From Christensenella sp. UBA3792 (lineage in GTDB: Bacteria; Bacillota; Clostridia; Christensenellales; CAG-138): 39,752 bases of DNA. A program made the position numbers and the translations under genes. The stretch spans positions 1 through 39,752 of the forward strand of contig DFEW01000016.1 in assembly GCA_002369195.1 (NCBI GenBank). The letters run 5' to 3'. Below the pieces are notes generated by a model. The model saw nothing but the letters and a program-made list of their open reading frames with translations, ran no database searches and was not told the origin of the DNA. Positions 22,691 to 31,685 of this stretch are shown in pieces. Within the stretch, counting starts at the first letter, position 1, and each line of letters starts with the position of its first letter.

Positions 22691-24430
22691 TCAGATGCGT
22701 TCCGGCACCTTGGCGTTGATCGCGGCGATCAGTTCTTTGATCTTTGCCTGCACGGTCTCGGCCGCGGTATCGATCGCGATGTCCTCGCGGAAGGACTTGT
22801 CGCGCGCGGAAAGCTCGAACGCGCCTCTTGCGAGCGTCTTGGGGCTGATGACCACGCGAAGCGGCGATGCCAGCAGGTCTGCATCGGAGAACATGACGCC
22901 CGCGGAAACGGGACGGTCGTCATAGAGCACTTCGACGCCCGCGCTTTCGAGCTCCTGATAGAGCTTTTCGGCGGCGTTGCGCACATCTTCGTTGTCGATG
23001 CGCAGCGCGCAGATCTCGACCTGCCACGGCGCGATCGTGATCGGCCAGATGGGGCCGTAATCGTCGTGATGCGCTTCGCACACGGATGCGATCAGTCGTC
23101 CGACGCCGATGCCGTAGCAGCCCATGATCGGGTTCTTGCGCTCGCCGTTTTCGGCGTCGTAGGTCATGCCCATCGCCTCGGTGTAGCGCTTGCCGAGCTG
23201 GAAGATGTTGCCGACTTCGATGCCGCGGCGCACCTTGAGAGAATGCTTTTTGCAGTTCGGGCAGATGCCGCCTTCGACCGATTTGCAAAGGTCGAGATAC
23301 GCGGTGTCTTCGGGAAGATCGCGCGTCGGCGTGAAGCCAGTCAGATGGTATTCGGGCTTATTTGCGCCGCAAACGAGGTTCGTTGCGCCGAAAATCGAAC
23401 GGTCGAACAGCACGGTCGCGCTCGTTTCGAGGTTGACCGGACCGATGTTGCCCGCAGCGAGATTCGCGTTTTCGATGTCGACCGCCGGATGGATCTCCGC
23501 CTTCAGGTAGTTGGTCAGCTTCGTTTCGTTGACCTCTTTGTCGCCGCGCACGAAGATCAGCACGTAGGAATCGTCCGCGTTGCGCTGATAGACGACCGCC
23601 TTGCAGGTCTTTTCATCGCGGATCTTCAAAAGCTTTCCGACCTCTTCGATCGTCTTGGCTTCGCCGGTGAACACCTCCGTGAGCGGTTCGAGCGTTTCGT
23701 CCGCTTCGTTTTCGGTGATCGCGTCGCACGCTTCCATGTTCGCGCGGAAGCCGCATTCGGGGCAGATCACGATGGAATCCTCGCCGATGTCGGTCAGCAG
23801 CATGAACTCGTGGCTGACCTTGCCGCCCATCATGCCGGAGTCCGACTTGACCGCCAGCACTTCCGGCACGCCCGCGCGGGCATAGATGCGCTCGTATGCG
23901 CGGTAGCAGCGATCGTAGTACGCTTCGAGGTCCTCCTGCGAGGTGTGGAACGAATACGCGTCCTTCATCGTGAACTCGCGCACGCGGATGAGACCGCCTC
24001 TTGCGCGCGGCTCGTCGCGGAACTTGGTCTGAATCTGATAGATCATGAACGGATACTTCTGATACGTGCCCGCCACGTTCATCGCCATCTGCACCGCCGC
24101 TTCCTCATGCGTCATGCCGAGCACCATATCGGCGCCGCCGCGATCCTTGAACCGCAAAAGCTCCTTGCCGATCGAATCGAATCTGCCGGAGCTCTGCCAG
24201 AGCGTCGCGGGCATCACGACCGGGAACAGGACCTCCTGTCCGTCGATCGCGTCCATCTCTTCTCTGAGGATCTGCTCGATCTTGTTCTGTATGCGCTTCG
24301 CCGGCGTGAACAGCGAATAAATGCCGTTGCCGACCTGCTTCATATAGCCGCCGCGCGTCATCAGGTTCTGGCTTTCGATGTCGAATGCGCGCTCCTTGAA
24401 CCGTTCGCCCAAAATGTTCTTTACCTTCAT
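22691..24430 (-). CDS. proS: Prolyl-tRNA synthetase, bacterial type with editing domain
   Basis: ProRS attaches proline to tRNA-Pro in the cytoplasm. At 579 residues it is the long bacterial form, with class II motif 1 near the N-terminus (KIEQILREEMDAIDGQEVLFP, in part), motif 2 (ARGGLIRVREFTMKDAYSFH) and motif 3 (GCYGIGVGRLIASV). Between motifs 2 and 3 lies the INS editing domain (about 225-390), which clears alanyl-tRNA-Pro. A C-terminal anticodon-binding domain follows. ATG 24430 has a GGAGGAGA site. It lies 30 nt behind the acetyltransferase gene and seems to be the last gene of that operon. No T-box leader is visible. Confidence 0.96.
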   Translation of the reverse strand: MKVKNILGERFKERAFDIESQNLMTRGGYMKQVGNGIYSLFTPAKRIQNKIEQILREEMDAIDGQEVLFPVVMPATLWQSSGRFDSIGKELLRFKDRGGADMVLGMTHEEAAVQMAMNVAGTYQKYPFMIYQIQTKFRDEPRARGGLIRVREFTMKDAYSFHTSQEDLEAYYDRCYRAYERIYARAGVPEVLAVKSDSGMMGGKVSHEFMLLTDIGEDSIVICPECGFRANMEACDAITENEADETLEPLTEVFTGEAKTIEEVGKLLKIRDEKTCKAVVYQRNADDSYVLIFVRGDKEVNETKLTNYLKAEIHPAVDIENANLAAGNIGPVNLETSATVLFDRSIFGATNLVCGANKPEYHLTGFTPTRDLPEDTAYLDLCKSVEGGICPNCKKHSLKVRRGIEVGNIFQLGKRYTEAMGMTYDAENGERKNPIMGCYGIGVGRLIASVCEAHHDDYGPIWPITIAPWQVEICALRIDNEDVRNAAEKLYQELESAGVEVLYDDRPVSAGVMFSDADLLASPLRVVISPKTLARGAFELSARDKSFREDIAIDTAAETVQAKIKELIAAINAKVPERI

Positions 24431-24460
24431 ATTCTCCTCCGAATGGTTGTACTCTGTATT

Positions 24461-25186
24461 TCAGACCGTTTCGGTCGTTTCTTCTTGATGCATCCAGTAG
24501 ATCTCGCCGTCGGACATCACCATGTCCAAGCTCTGCTGGAGCTTTCTGGACGCCTCGTTGCCGACGAAAATCTGTCCGTACGGCGTCCAGCCGCGCCGAA
24601 GCGCTTCGTTGTGCAAAAACACCTCCAGCGCCGAGCCGATGCCGAGCCGCCGGTATTCGGGCAGCACCTCGAGCATGCCGCCGCTGCCGTCGTCGTGGAA
24701 CCCGATGAACGCGCAGAGCTTGCCGTCGCGATAGCCGGCGAACAGTTCGTTTTCGTCGATGCGCTTCTCGAAGTATTCCGGCGAGCGGATCACGTCGTAG
24801 TGCTCCAGCAGAAACGGAATGTCCTCCCTGCGAAACGGCCGCACCTCGCACACGTCCGGCACCGGCCGCAGTTCCTTGCCCGCGTAGTACGCCTGCCAGC
24901 ACGGATTGACGTGCGAAAACGACGGCATGACCGCCGTAACCGCGTCGCGCGCCGCTTCGCTGTGCGCAACGATCCCGCGTGAGGATGCGTCCCGGTGCGC
25001 AAGCGCGCGCACGCCCGCCTCAAAGGAGTCGCATGCGAGCAGCATCAGCCAGCCGCGCGTTTTCAGCAGCACCGCGTCCGGCGCGGCATACAGAAGCTCC
25101 GCCCTGCCGCGTCTGACCGCCTCGGTCATATCGATCGTGAGGGCATCGCCGCGCTCCAGATACGCAAGGATCTCCCGTTCGTTCAA
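24461..25186 (-). CDS. GNAT-family N-acetyltransferase
   Basis: A 241-residue cytoplasmic protein. The N-terminal half (1-110) resembles the degenerate first domain of two-domain GNAT proteins, and the C-terminal half is a canonical acetyl-CoA-binding domain with motif A GGMLEVLPEYRRLGIGSALE and a closing FVGNEASRKLQQSLD. It transfers an acetyl group to an unknown small molecule or amine. The start is TTG 25186, which overlaps the stop of the M15 peptidase gene and has an AAGGGGG site 8 nt before it. The next in-frame ATG would remove 19 residues. It is co-transcribed between the peptidase gene and proS. Confidence 0.85.
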   Translation of the reverse strand: MNEREILAYLERGDALTIDMTEAVRRGRAELLYAAPDAVLLKTRGWLMLLACDSFEAGVRALAHRDASSRGIVAHSEAARDAVTAVMPSFSHVNPCWQAYYAGKELRPVPDVCEVRPFRREDIPFLLEHYDVIRSPEYFEKRIDENELFAGYRDGKLCAFIGFHDDGSGGMLEVLPEYRRLGIGSALEVFLHNEALRRGWTPYGQIFVGNEASRKLQQSLDMVMSDGEIYWMHQEETTETV

Positions 25187-26061
25187 TTCGTAACCCCCTT
25201 CACGTCCTTCGAAAAATGCTGATAGTCCGGCTCCTTAAAGTCGCCGCCCCACTTCCAGCCGTGCTTTTTGAACAGCTTATAGCAAAGATCGTCCTTCGTG
25301 ATCATGCCCTCGCGCAGGTTGCTCCGGTCGAGGTACGGTTCGCTCTCCTTCGGCGAAAAGCTGCCGTCCGGCTTGACGTACGGGTTCTCGACCGGATTGA
25401 CGTCGATCGCCGTGCCGTAGCTGTGCCGCGAAAAATACTTCTTGCCGGTGACGCGGCGGCAGCAGTACGCCGAGGTGTTGTCCGCGGACATCGAAAGCCC
25501 GTCGGTAAACGGCTGTCCGAAATCGTCGACGAGCCGCACCGAGCGCAGCGGATAGCGCGCATCGTACAGCGCCTCGAAGATCTCCATCACGTCCTTGACG
25601 ACCTTTTTATGCACCAAAAGCTCGCCCTCATGCTCGACGCCGTCGAAATCCACGTACAGAAGATGCACGTACCGAAGATCCGTGATCTTGACCGGCGCGT
25701 CCTTGGGATCCTCCGGATAGCTCATGCCGATCACGCGCGTTTTGAGCGCTTCGGTCGGCGCACAGTACCAGAACTGCGCGTTCGTCTTCGACGCGGTCAC
25801 CTTCTCGGCGCGGTACGGGTTCGGCGTCGGCGTGGGAACCGCGGTCGGCTCCGGCGTTGCGGTCGGAACCGGCGTCGGCGCTTCGGTCGGCGGAAGGGTG
25901 AGCGCAGCGGTCTGCTCTTTCGGCGACGCGACCGCGATCACGACCGTCTCGGCAGGCGGTTCGCTCGGCGCTTCGGTCGGCGCAGCCGAGGCCGCAGGAT
26001 TCGATTGTACGGCGCAGCCCGCCGCCAGCAGGACGGCGAGCAGGCACAAAAAGCGTTTCAT
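25183..26061 (-). CDS. M15-family peptidase lipoprotein (VanY / L,D- or D,D-carboxypeptidase-like)
   Basis: A 292-residue zinc peptidase that trims peptide stems in the cell wall. The lipoprotein signal ends at Cys16 (LLAAGC). A long Thr-Pro/Glu-rich linker (about 20-82) then places the domain in the wall. The M15 zinc ligands are His213 and Asp220 in RHSYGTAIDVNP, and His282 in DYQHF; GWKWGGDFKEPDY is the usual last block. M15C-type enzymes cut either D-Ala-D-Ala or L-Ala-D-Glu, and the bond cannot be told by eye. ATG 26061 gives a perfect signal peptide but sits almost on the predicted transcription start. It leads the operon with the acetyltransferase gene and proS. Confidence 0.88.
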   Translation of the reverse strand: MKRFLCLLAVLLAAGCAVQSNPAASAAPTEAPSEPPAETVVIAVASPKEQTAALTLPPTEAPTPVPTATPEPTAVPTPTPNPYRAEKVTASKTNAQFWYCAPTEALKTRVIGMSYPEDPKDAPVKITDLRYVHLLYVDFDGVEHEGELLVHKKVVKDVMEIFEALYDARYPLRSVRLVDDFGQPFTDGLSMSADNTSAYCCRRVTGKKYFSRHSYGTAIDVNPVENPYVKPDGSFSPKESEPYLDRSNLREGMITKDDLCYKLFKKHGWKWGGDFKEPDYQHFSKDVKGVTN

Positions 26062-26068
26062 ACGCCCC

Positions 26069-26097
26069 AGTATACCGCACTTTTTTCCGATTGTACA
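26069..26097 (-). promoter_or_regulatory. Promoter of the M15 peptidase-GNAT-proS operon
   Basis: On the minus strand TGTACA (26097-26092), a 17-bp spacer and TATACT (26074-26069) end only 7 nt before the start codon. This predicts a very short or absent 5' leader. Confidence 0.6.
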
Positions 26098-26130
26098 GAG
26101 GTTTTTCCGCGTCCGGAACGAAAAAAACGC

Positions 26131-26159
26131 TTGTTTCCGGCTTTCATGCTTGATATAAT
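26131..26159 (+). promoter_or_regulatory. Promoter of the first caspase-like gene
   Basis: TTGTTT (26131-26136), a 17-bp spacer and a consensus TATAAT (26154-26159) are followed by a leader of about 58 nt. That leader holds a GC hairpin (TGCCCGC/GCGGGCA, 26193-26208) directly before the GGAAAGGA ribosome binding site. Confidence 0.7.
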
Positions 26160-26223
26160 AGTATGAACGATTGTGTAATATGGATCGGTGTGTGCCCGCT
26201 TGCGGGCAGGAAAGGAACGCTTG

Positions 26224-28848
26224 ATGAAGAAAAGACTGCTTGCATGGCTGCTCTGCGCTCTGATGATCGCGGCGCTGCTGCCCTCCTTCGCGCTTGCGGA
26301 GGACGAACCGGCTGACGACGTATGGTTCGAGGCGGAATCGACGCCCGAAAGCGAGGCGATGCCGACGCCCGACGCCGTCGCGCCCGAAATCGAAACCGAG
26401 CAGATCGAAGCGGAGGAACCCGAGGCGATCCCCGTCGGCGGCGACAAGGAGCCTGCGGGCGATGCGCCGCGCACGGATATCGTCAGCGGCGAAATGTGCT
26501 ATGTCGGCACCAATACGTTTACCATCTCCAACGGCGGCGACCGCCTGTTTAAGATGCTCTACGCGCCGGTCTCCGGCTCCTACCGGATCTATTCGACCGG
26601 CTCGCTCGACACGTACGGCTCCATTACGGTCGGCGGCACCGTGTACACGGACGACGACGGCGGCACGGGTCTGAACTTCCAGCTCAATGTCACGCTCGAA
26701 GCAGGAGAGATGTATTCGCTCGGCGTAAATTACTTCAACAGCAGCACGACCGGCACGATCACCGTCATTGTCGAGCTTGCAACCGATCCGATCTATCTCG
26801 GCAGCAACACGTACACGGTGCAAAGCGCCGGACAGTACATCTACCGTCCGTTCATCGCGCCGCAGACCGGCACCTATCGGTTCTATTCCACCGGCAGTAT
26901 CGACACCTTCGGCCATCTGACCGATAATTGCCTCAACCAGATCGCTTATGACGACGACGGTGCCGGCTACCCGAACTTCCTGATTACCTATGACCTGTCA
27001 GCCGGACAGAAGGTCTATCTCTGCGCGCGGTACTTCAACTCCGACCAGACCGGTTCGATCAACGTCGTCGTCGAGTTCGCCTCCGCAGCTCCGACCCCCA
27101 CGCCGACGCCGACCCCGTACAATACGTTCAACGGCACGGTCGAATGGAACCGCAGCGACGTCGAGTTCAGGGGCACGACCGCGTACAAGATCTACAACGG
27201 CAGCGCGCACACGCCGCGCTTCACCGTCAAGGACGCGAACGGCAATACGGTCAGCGCATCGAACTATACATACTATTACTCGGAGAACACGCAGCCCGGC
27301 ACCGCGTATCTGACGCTGAATTTCAGCGGCGCATATACCGGCACGTACCGCGCGAGCTTTAAGATCTATCTGCCCGCGACCACGCAGACGACGGTCGAAA
27401 ATGTCGACAGCGGCATCCGCGTCACGTGGCAGCCGGTGCAGGGCGCGGCGGGCTACGTCATCTATCGCCGCGCGTGGAGCACCACGACCAACGGCTGGAC
27501 GTCGTTTGCAAGATGGAACAACACGACGTCCACCTCCTATATCGACGGCATCGACGACGCGCACAAGGTCTATGCCGGAACGCGCTATCAGTACGGCGTC
27601 AAGGCGTACTTCGCCCGCCGCACCGATCCGGTTTCCGGACAGCTGATCGGCGGCAACGTCAACGACAACTCCGGCAACTTCAATCTCGGTCTGGTCGGTC
27701 CCTTAAAGACGACCGTGCGCATCACGAGCCGCAGACTGACCGAGCTCGTGCCTGCGAGCAAGCAGCTGACCGCCAAGTGGGAAGCGTCGAAGAACTTCAC
27801 CGGCTATCAGGTGCAGATCGCGACCAACAGCGGCTTCACCTCCGGCGTCAAGACGAACAAGGTCACCTCGGCATCCTCCGTCTCCTCGGTGTTCAAGAGT
27901 CTGACGAACTCCACGACCTACTATGCGCGCGTACGCTCGTACCATGAATTCGAAGGCATGACGTATTACGGCGCATGGTCGAACGTGCTGTCGAACAACC
28001 CCGGTTCGTCCTATGCCGCAACGCTGCAGGTGCGCCGTGCGGTTCTCGTCGGACAGAACAACTACACGACGGCGAACGTGCTGCGCGGACCGATCAACGA
28101 CATGAACACGATGGCGTCGACCCTGGAGGGGCTCAAATACCGCTTCTCGACGAAGCGCCTGTCCGACGCCAACAAGTCGGACATCCTGAACGCGATCTCC
28201 TCGACCTTCGCGAATGCGACCGACGACGATGTTTCGCTGTTCTTCTACTCCGGCCACGGTCTGAACGTGATCGGCGATACCACGAGCGATTACTACAAGC
28301 AAAATCAAGGCGCGCTGTGCATGATCGACGGCGGCCGCATCACCTTCTCCGAGCTTGCGGCGGCGTTCGCAAATGTCAAGGGCAAGGTCATCTTCATCAT
28401 CTCGAGCTGCCACAGCGGCGCTTCGATCGGCAAGGGGACCGACGCCGACGATGAGATCGAGCTGTTCGTGAACTCCGCGATGGAGATCCTCGGCGGCAGA
28501 AGCGAGGAAAACGCGCGTCTGGGCGAACTCAAGCAGAGCCGCTTCTACGTCATCACCGCCGCGAATCGCACGGAAAGCGGCTGGGAGTACGCGTTCGACG
28601 GCTCCGGCTACCGTCAGACCGCGCTCGCCGCAGCGATCCTCAAGGGGATCGGCGGCAAATATACGAGCGGTTCGTATGCCGGTTCGATGCCCGCCGACAA
28701 GGACAAGAACAGCGCGATCACGCTGAAGGAGCTGTACAATTACGCATACGATCTATGCTATAAGTGGACGAACATCTCCGGCACGGACTACACGCCGCAG
28801 CACGTGCAGTATTACGGCACGGACGGCTATGTCCTGTTCCGCAGATAG
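26224..28848 (+). CDS. Secreted caspase-like (C14) protein with beta-sandwich and FnIII domains, copy 1
   Basis: An 874-residue secreted multidomain protein. A signal peptide (1-25, cut after SFALA) is followed by an acidic stretch (26-85), two related beta-sandwich repeats (about 92-185 and 190-285, each starting YxGxNT and ending in a VIVEL or VVVEF strand), a short Thr-Pro linker, an Ig-like segment, and two fibronectin type III-like domains (about 400-630). The C-terminus is a caspase/metacaspase-like peptidase domain, which begins RRAVLVGQNNY. The catalytic dyad is His678 (FFYSGHG) and Cys729 (ISSCHSGAS). There is no cell-wall sorting signal. Substrate and role are unknown. A second copy follows, each with its own promoter. 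Confidence 0.9.
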   Translation: MKKRLLAWLLCALMIAALLPSFALAEDEPADDVWFEAESTPESEAMPTPDAVAPEIETEQIEAEEPEAIPVGGDKEPAGDAPRTDIVSGEMCYVGTNTFTISNGGDRLFKMLYAPVSGSYRIYSTGSLDTYGSITVGGTVYTDDDGGTGLNFQLNVTLEAGEMYSLGVNYFNSSTTGTITVIVELATDPIYLGSNTYTVQSAGQYIYRPFIAPQTGTYRFYSTGSIDTFGHLTDNCLNQIAYDDDGAGYPNFLITYDLSAGQKVYLCARYFNSDQTGSINVVVEFASAAPTPTPTPTPYNTFNGTVEWNRSDVEFRGTTAYKIYNGSAHTPRFTVKDANGNTVSASNYTYYYSENTQPGTAYLTLNFSGAYTGTYRASFKIYLPATTQTTVENVDSGIRVTWQPVQGAAGYVIYRRAWSTTTNGWTSFARWNNTTSTSYIDGIDDAHKVYAGTRYQYGVKAYFARRTDPVSGQLIGGNVNDNSGNFNLGLVGPLKTTVRITSRRLTELVPASKQLTAKWEASKNFTGYQVQIATNSGFTSGVKTNKVTSASSVSSVFKSLTNSTTYYARVRSYHEFEGMTYYGAWSNVLSNNPGSSYAATLQVRRAVLVGQNNYTTANVLRGPINDMNTMASTLEGLKYRFSTKRLSDANKSDILNAISSTFANATDDDVSLFFYSGHGLNVIGDTTSDYYKQNQGALCMIDGGRITFSELAAAFANVKGKVIFIISSCHSGASIGKGTDADDEIELFVNSAMEILGGRSEENARLGELKQSRFYVITAANRTESGWEYAFDGSGYRQTALAAAILKGIGGKYTSGSYAGSMPADKDKNSAITLKELYNYAYDLCYKWTNISGTDYTPQHVQYYGTDGYVLFRR

Positions 28849-28863
28849 CGGCCGATCCTGAGA

Positions 28864-28892
28864 AGGGACGCACTTTGCGTCCTTTCTTTTTT
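28864..28892 (+). terminator. Terminator between the two caspase-like genes
   Basis: AGGGACGCA/TGCGTCCTT (28864-28872 with 28876-28884) around a three-base loop is followed by TCTTTTTT. The stem resembles the hairpin in the 183-bp repeats near 37.6-37.8 kb. Confidence 0.85.
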
Positions 28893-28913
28893 GCCGAAAA
28901 TCCGCATTTTATC

Positions 28914-28942
28914 TTGCCGCGCACCTGAAATCTTGCTATAAT
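28914..28942 (+). promoter_or_regulatory. Promoter of the second caspase-like gene
   Basis: TTGCCG (28914-28919), a 17-bp spacer and TATAAT (28937-28942) lie about 53 nt before the ATG. A GAAAGGAG ribosome binding site is at 28981-28988. Confidence 0.75.
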
Positions 28943-28995
28943 AATATAGTTAAAGACAGGATTTGAAACCGATCACGGCTGAAAGGAGTTCTGAG

Positions 28996-31674
28996 ATGAC
29001 AAAAAGACTGGTTGCGCTGCTGCTCTGCGCGCTGATGATCGCGGCGTTGCTGCCCTCCTTCGCGCTTGCGGAGGACGAACAGTCCGAAACGTTCGACGAC
29101 GTTTGGTTCGAAGACGAGCCGGCCGGCGAGGACGCGTTCGACGCGATCTTGGAAGCGGAAGCGCCCGAAACGGAAGATGAAGCGGAGGAGCCCGAAGCCG
29201 ACGACGTCGCAAAACCCGAAGACGACGCGCCGCGCACGGACTATTTTTCCTTCTCCCCGCTCGAAGTCGGCGCAAACTTATTCGACATCAATGAAGGCGG
29301 CGACCGCTTGTACAAAACCTTCTGTCCGACCGTAACGGGACGGTACCGGATCTATTCCGTCGGCGATGCCGATACGAAGGGTTCCATCAAGATCGGCGAT
29401 ACGACATACGAAAACGACGACGGCGGCACAAACTACAATTTCCTTCTGGAGTATATCCTGACCGCGGAGACGGACTACAGCATCTGCGCATGGTATTACA
29501 GCAGCACGATGACCGGAACGATCACCGTCATGGTCGAATATGTTGCCGATCCGCTCTATCTCGGCAGCAACACCTTATCGATCACCTACGACGGAGAGAA
29601 AGTCTGCCGTCCGTTTACCGCGTCCGAAAGCGGCGTATACCGTTTCTATAAAACGAGCAATGGTCCGATGAACCATGCTCTTCTCAATGACAAGATGTAT
29701 GCGCTGTTTATTGAGGATGAGGTGAACGGCTACGGCTTTGATTTTCACTACACGCTCAGCGCGGGGCAGACGGTTTATCTTCGCGTCTCGCCCATGGAGA
29801 TCAACACCGGAGCTTTCACCCCGTACGACGTCAATGTTGTGATCGAATATCTGGGTGTGCCTGCAACGCCGACTCCCACGCCGACGCCTACGCCGACCGT
29901 AAAGCCGACCCCGACCCCCACGCCTACGCCGACCGTAAAGCCGACCCCGACCCCCACGCCGCAGACCGCGTTTAACGGCACGGTCGAATGGAACAAAGCC
30001 GACGTCGAATTCAAGGGCACGACCGCGTACAAGATCTATAACGGCAGCGCGCACACGCCGCGCTTCACCGTGAAGGATGCAAACGGCAGCGTCGTCGACG
30101 CGTCCAACTACACATATAGCTATCTTGAAAACACGCAGCCCGGCACGGCATACCTGATGCTGACCTTCCGCGGCGCGTACACCGGCACGTACCGCGCGAG
30201 TTTCAAGATCTATCTGCCCGCTCCCGCAACGCTGGAAGTGCGCAACTATCCGGCGGGCATCCGCCTCACCTGGTCGCCGGTCGAAGGCGCGGCGGGCTAT
30301 GTCATCTACCGCAGAGCGTGGAGCACGACCACCAACGGATGGACGACCTTCGCGCGGTGGGACAACACGACGCTGACCTCGATCCTCGACGGTCACGACG
30401 ACGCGCACAAGGTCTATGCGGGCACGCGCTATCAGTACGGCGTTAAGGCGTACTTCGCCCGCCGCACCGATCCGGTCACGGGAGCGCAGATCGGCGGCAA
30501 CGTCAACGATAACTCAGGCAACTTCAACCTCGGCATTGTCAGTCCCCTGAAGACGACCGTGCGCATCACCAACCGCCGTCTGCTGGAAGTCCTGCCCGGC
30601 AGCAAGCAGCTGACCGTCAAGTGGGAGGGATCCAAGATCTTCACCGGCTACGAGGTGCAGATCTCGAGCAGTTTCGCATTTACGACCGATCTGAAGACGG
30701 TCAAAATCGGCAATTCCGGAACGACTTCCACCGTGATCAAGGGTCTGACGAACTCCACGACCTACTATGTGCGTGTGCGCTCGTACCACGAATTCGAGGG
30801 CATGACCTACTACGGCAACTGGTCGAACGAGCTTTCGAACAGCCCCGGTTCGTCCTACGCCGCGACGCTTTCGGTGCGCCGCGCAGTGCTCGTCGGACAG
30901 AACAACTATACGACCAGCCCGCTCAAGGGCTGCATCAACGACATGAACACGCTGTCCGCGACGCTCAAAGGGCTCAAGTACCGGTTCACGACCTACACGC
31001 TTCCAGACGCGACCAAGTCCGAGATCCTTAACAAAATCGCATCCGTGTTCGGCAATGCGACCGACGACGACGTTTCGGTGTTCACCTACTCCGGTCACGG
31101 CGCAAAGGTCAGTGACAGCTCCTCCTCTTCGTTCTTCAACACGTATCAGGGCGCGCTGTGCGCGATCGACGGCAGCTATATCACGTTTGAGGAGCTTGCG
31201 AACGCGTTCAAGGACGTCAAGGGCAAGGTCATCATCATCCTCGACAGCTGCCACAGCGGCGCAAGCATCGGCAAGAGCACGCAGGACGAGCTCGACGCAT
31301 TCAACCAGGGTCTGATCGACGCGTTCGCGCGGCTCGAAGGCAGCGGTGAGGAGAACGCCAGATGGGCGAACCTTGCGCAGAGCAAGTTCACGGTCATCGC
31401 CGCGGCATCCTACAGCGAATCGTCGTGGGACGGCAAGTACGACGGCTCCGGCAATTATCAGGGCGCGTTCACGGCGTCGATCGTCAAGGGGCTCGGCACC
31501 AAGTACACAAGCGGCGCCTACTCCGGTTCGATGCCCGCCGACAAGAACAAGAACGGCGCGGTCACCTTAAAGGAACTGTACGACTACGCGAACAAGCAGG
31601 CCCTCACCTGGACGAGCAACAAGCAGCACGCCCAGTACTACGGCACCGACAGCACGGTTCTCTTCCGGAGATAA
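28996..31674 (+). CDS. Secreted caspase-like (C14) protein, copy 2
   Basis: An 892-residue paralogue with the same architecture as the gene before it. The signal peptide region is almost the same (CALMIAALLPSFALAEDE), and the Ig-like, FnIII-like and caspase parts are closely similar, while the acidic N-terminal region and the two beta-sandwich repeats diverge. The Thr-Pro linker is longer because of an exact 36-bp duplication (TPTPTVKPTPTP twice). The catalytic residues are His701 (YSGHG) and Cys752 (LDSCHSGAS). ATG 28996 is chosen for its ribosome binding site. The upstream TTG would add residues before the signal peptide. Both dyads are intact, so both copies may be active. Confidence 0.9.
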   Translation: MTKRLVALLLCALMIAALLPSFALAEDEQSETFDDVWFEDEPAGEDAFDAILEAEAPETEDEAEEPEADDVAKPEDDAPRTDYFSFSPLEVGANLFDINEGGDRLYKTFCPTVTGRYRIYSVGDADTKGSIKIGDTTYENDDGGTNYNFLLEYILTAETDYSICAWYYSSTMTGTITVMVEYVADPLYLGSNTLSITYDGEKVCRPFTASESGVYRFYKTSNGPMNHALLNDKMYALFIEDEVNGYGFDFHYTLSAGQTVYLRVSPMEINTGAFTPYDVNVVIEYLGVPATPTPTPTPTPTVKPTPTPTPTPTVKPTPTPTPQTAFNGTVEWNKADVEFKGTTAYKIYNGSAHTPRFTVKDANGSVVDASNYTYSYLENTQPGTAYLMLTFRGAYTGTYRASFKIYLPAPATLEVRNYPAGIRLTWSPVEGAAGYVIYRRAWSTTTNGWTTFARWDNTTLTSILDGHDDAHKVYAGTRYQYGVKAYFARRTDPVTGAQIGGNVNDNSGNFNLGIVSPLKTTVRITNRRLLEVLPGSKQLTVKWEGSKIFTGYEVQISSSFAFTTDLKTVKIGNSGTTSTVIKGLTNSTTYYVRVRSYHEFEGMTYYGNWSNELSNSPGSSYAATLSVRRAVLVGQNNYTTSPLKGCINDMNTLSATLKGLKYRFTTYTLPDATKSEILNKIASVFGNATDDDVSVFTYSGHGAKVSDSSSSSFFNTYQGALCAIDGSYITFEELANAFKDVKGKVIIILDSCHSGASIGKSTQDELDAFNQGLIDAFARLEGSGEENARWANLAQSKFTVIAAASYSESSWDGKYDGSGNYQGAFTASIVKGLGTKYTSGAYSGSMPADKNKNGAVTLKELYDYANKQALTWTSNKQHAQYYGTDSTVLFRR
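29884..29955 (+). repeat. Two exact 36-bp direct repeats in the Thr-Pro linker
   Basis: Units at 29884-29919 and 29920-29955 are identical and encode TPTPTVKPTPTP twice in frame. They lengthen the linker between the beta-sandwich repeats and the Ig-like domain relative to copy 1. Slipped-strand change in copy number is likely. Confidence 0.85.
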
Positions 31675-31685
31675 CATCCAAAACG

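Noticed and set aside
24431..24460. Possible T-box leader before proS
   Set aside because: Only 30 nt separate proS from the preceding gene, which leaves no room for a T-box.
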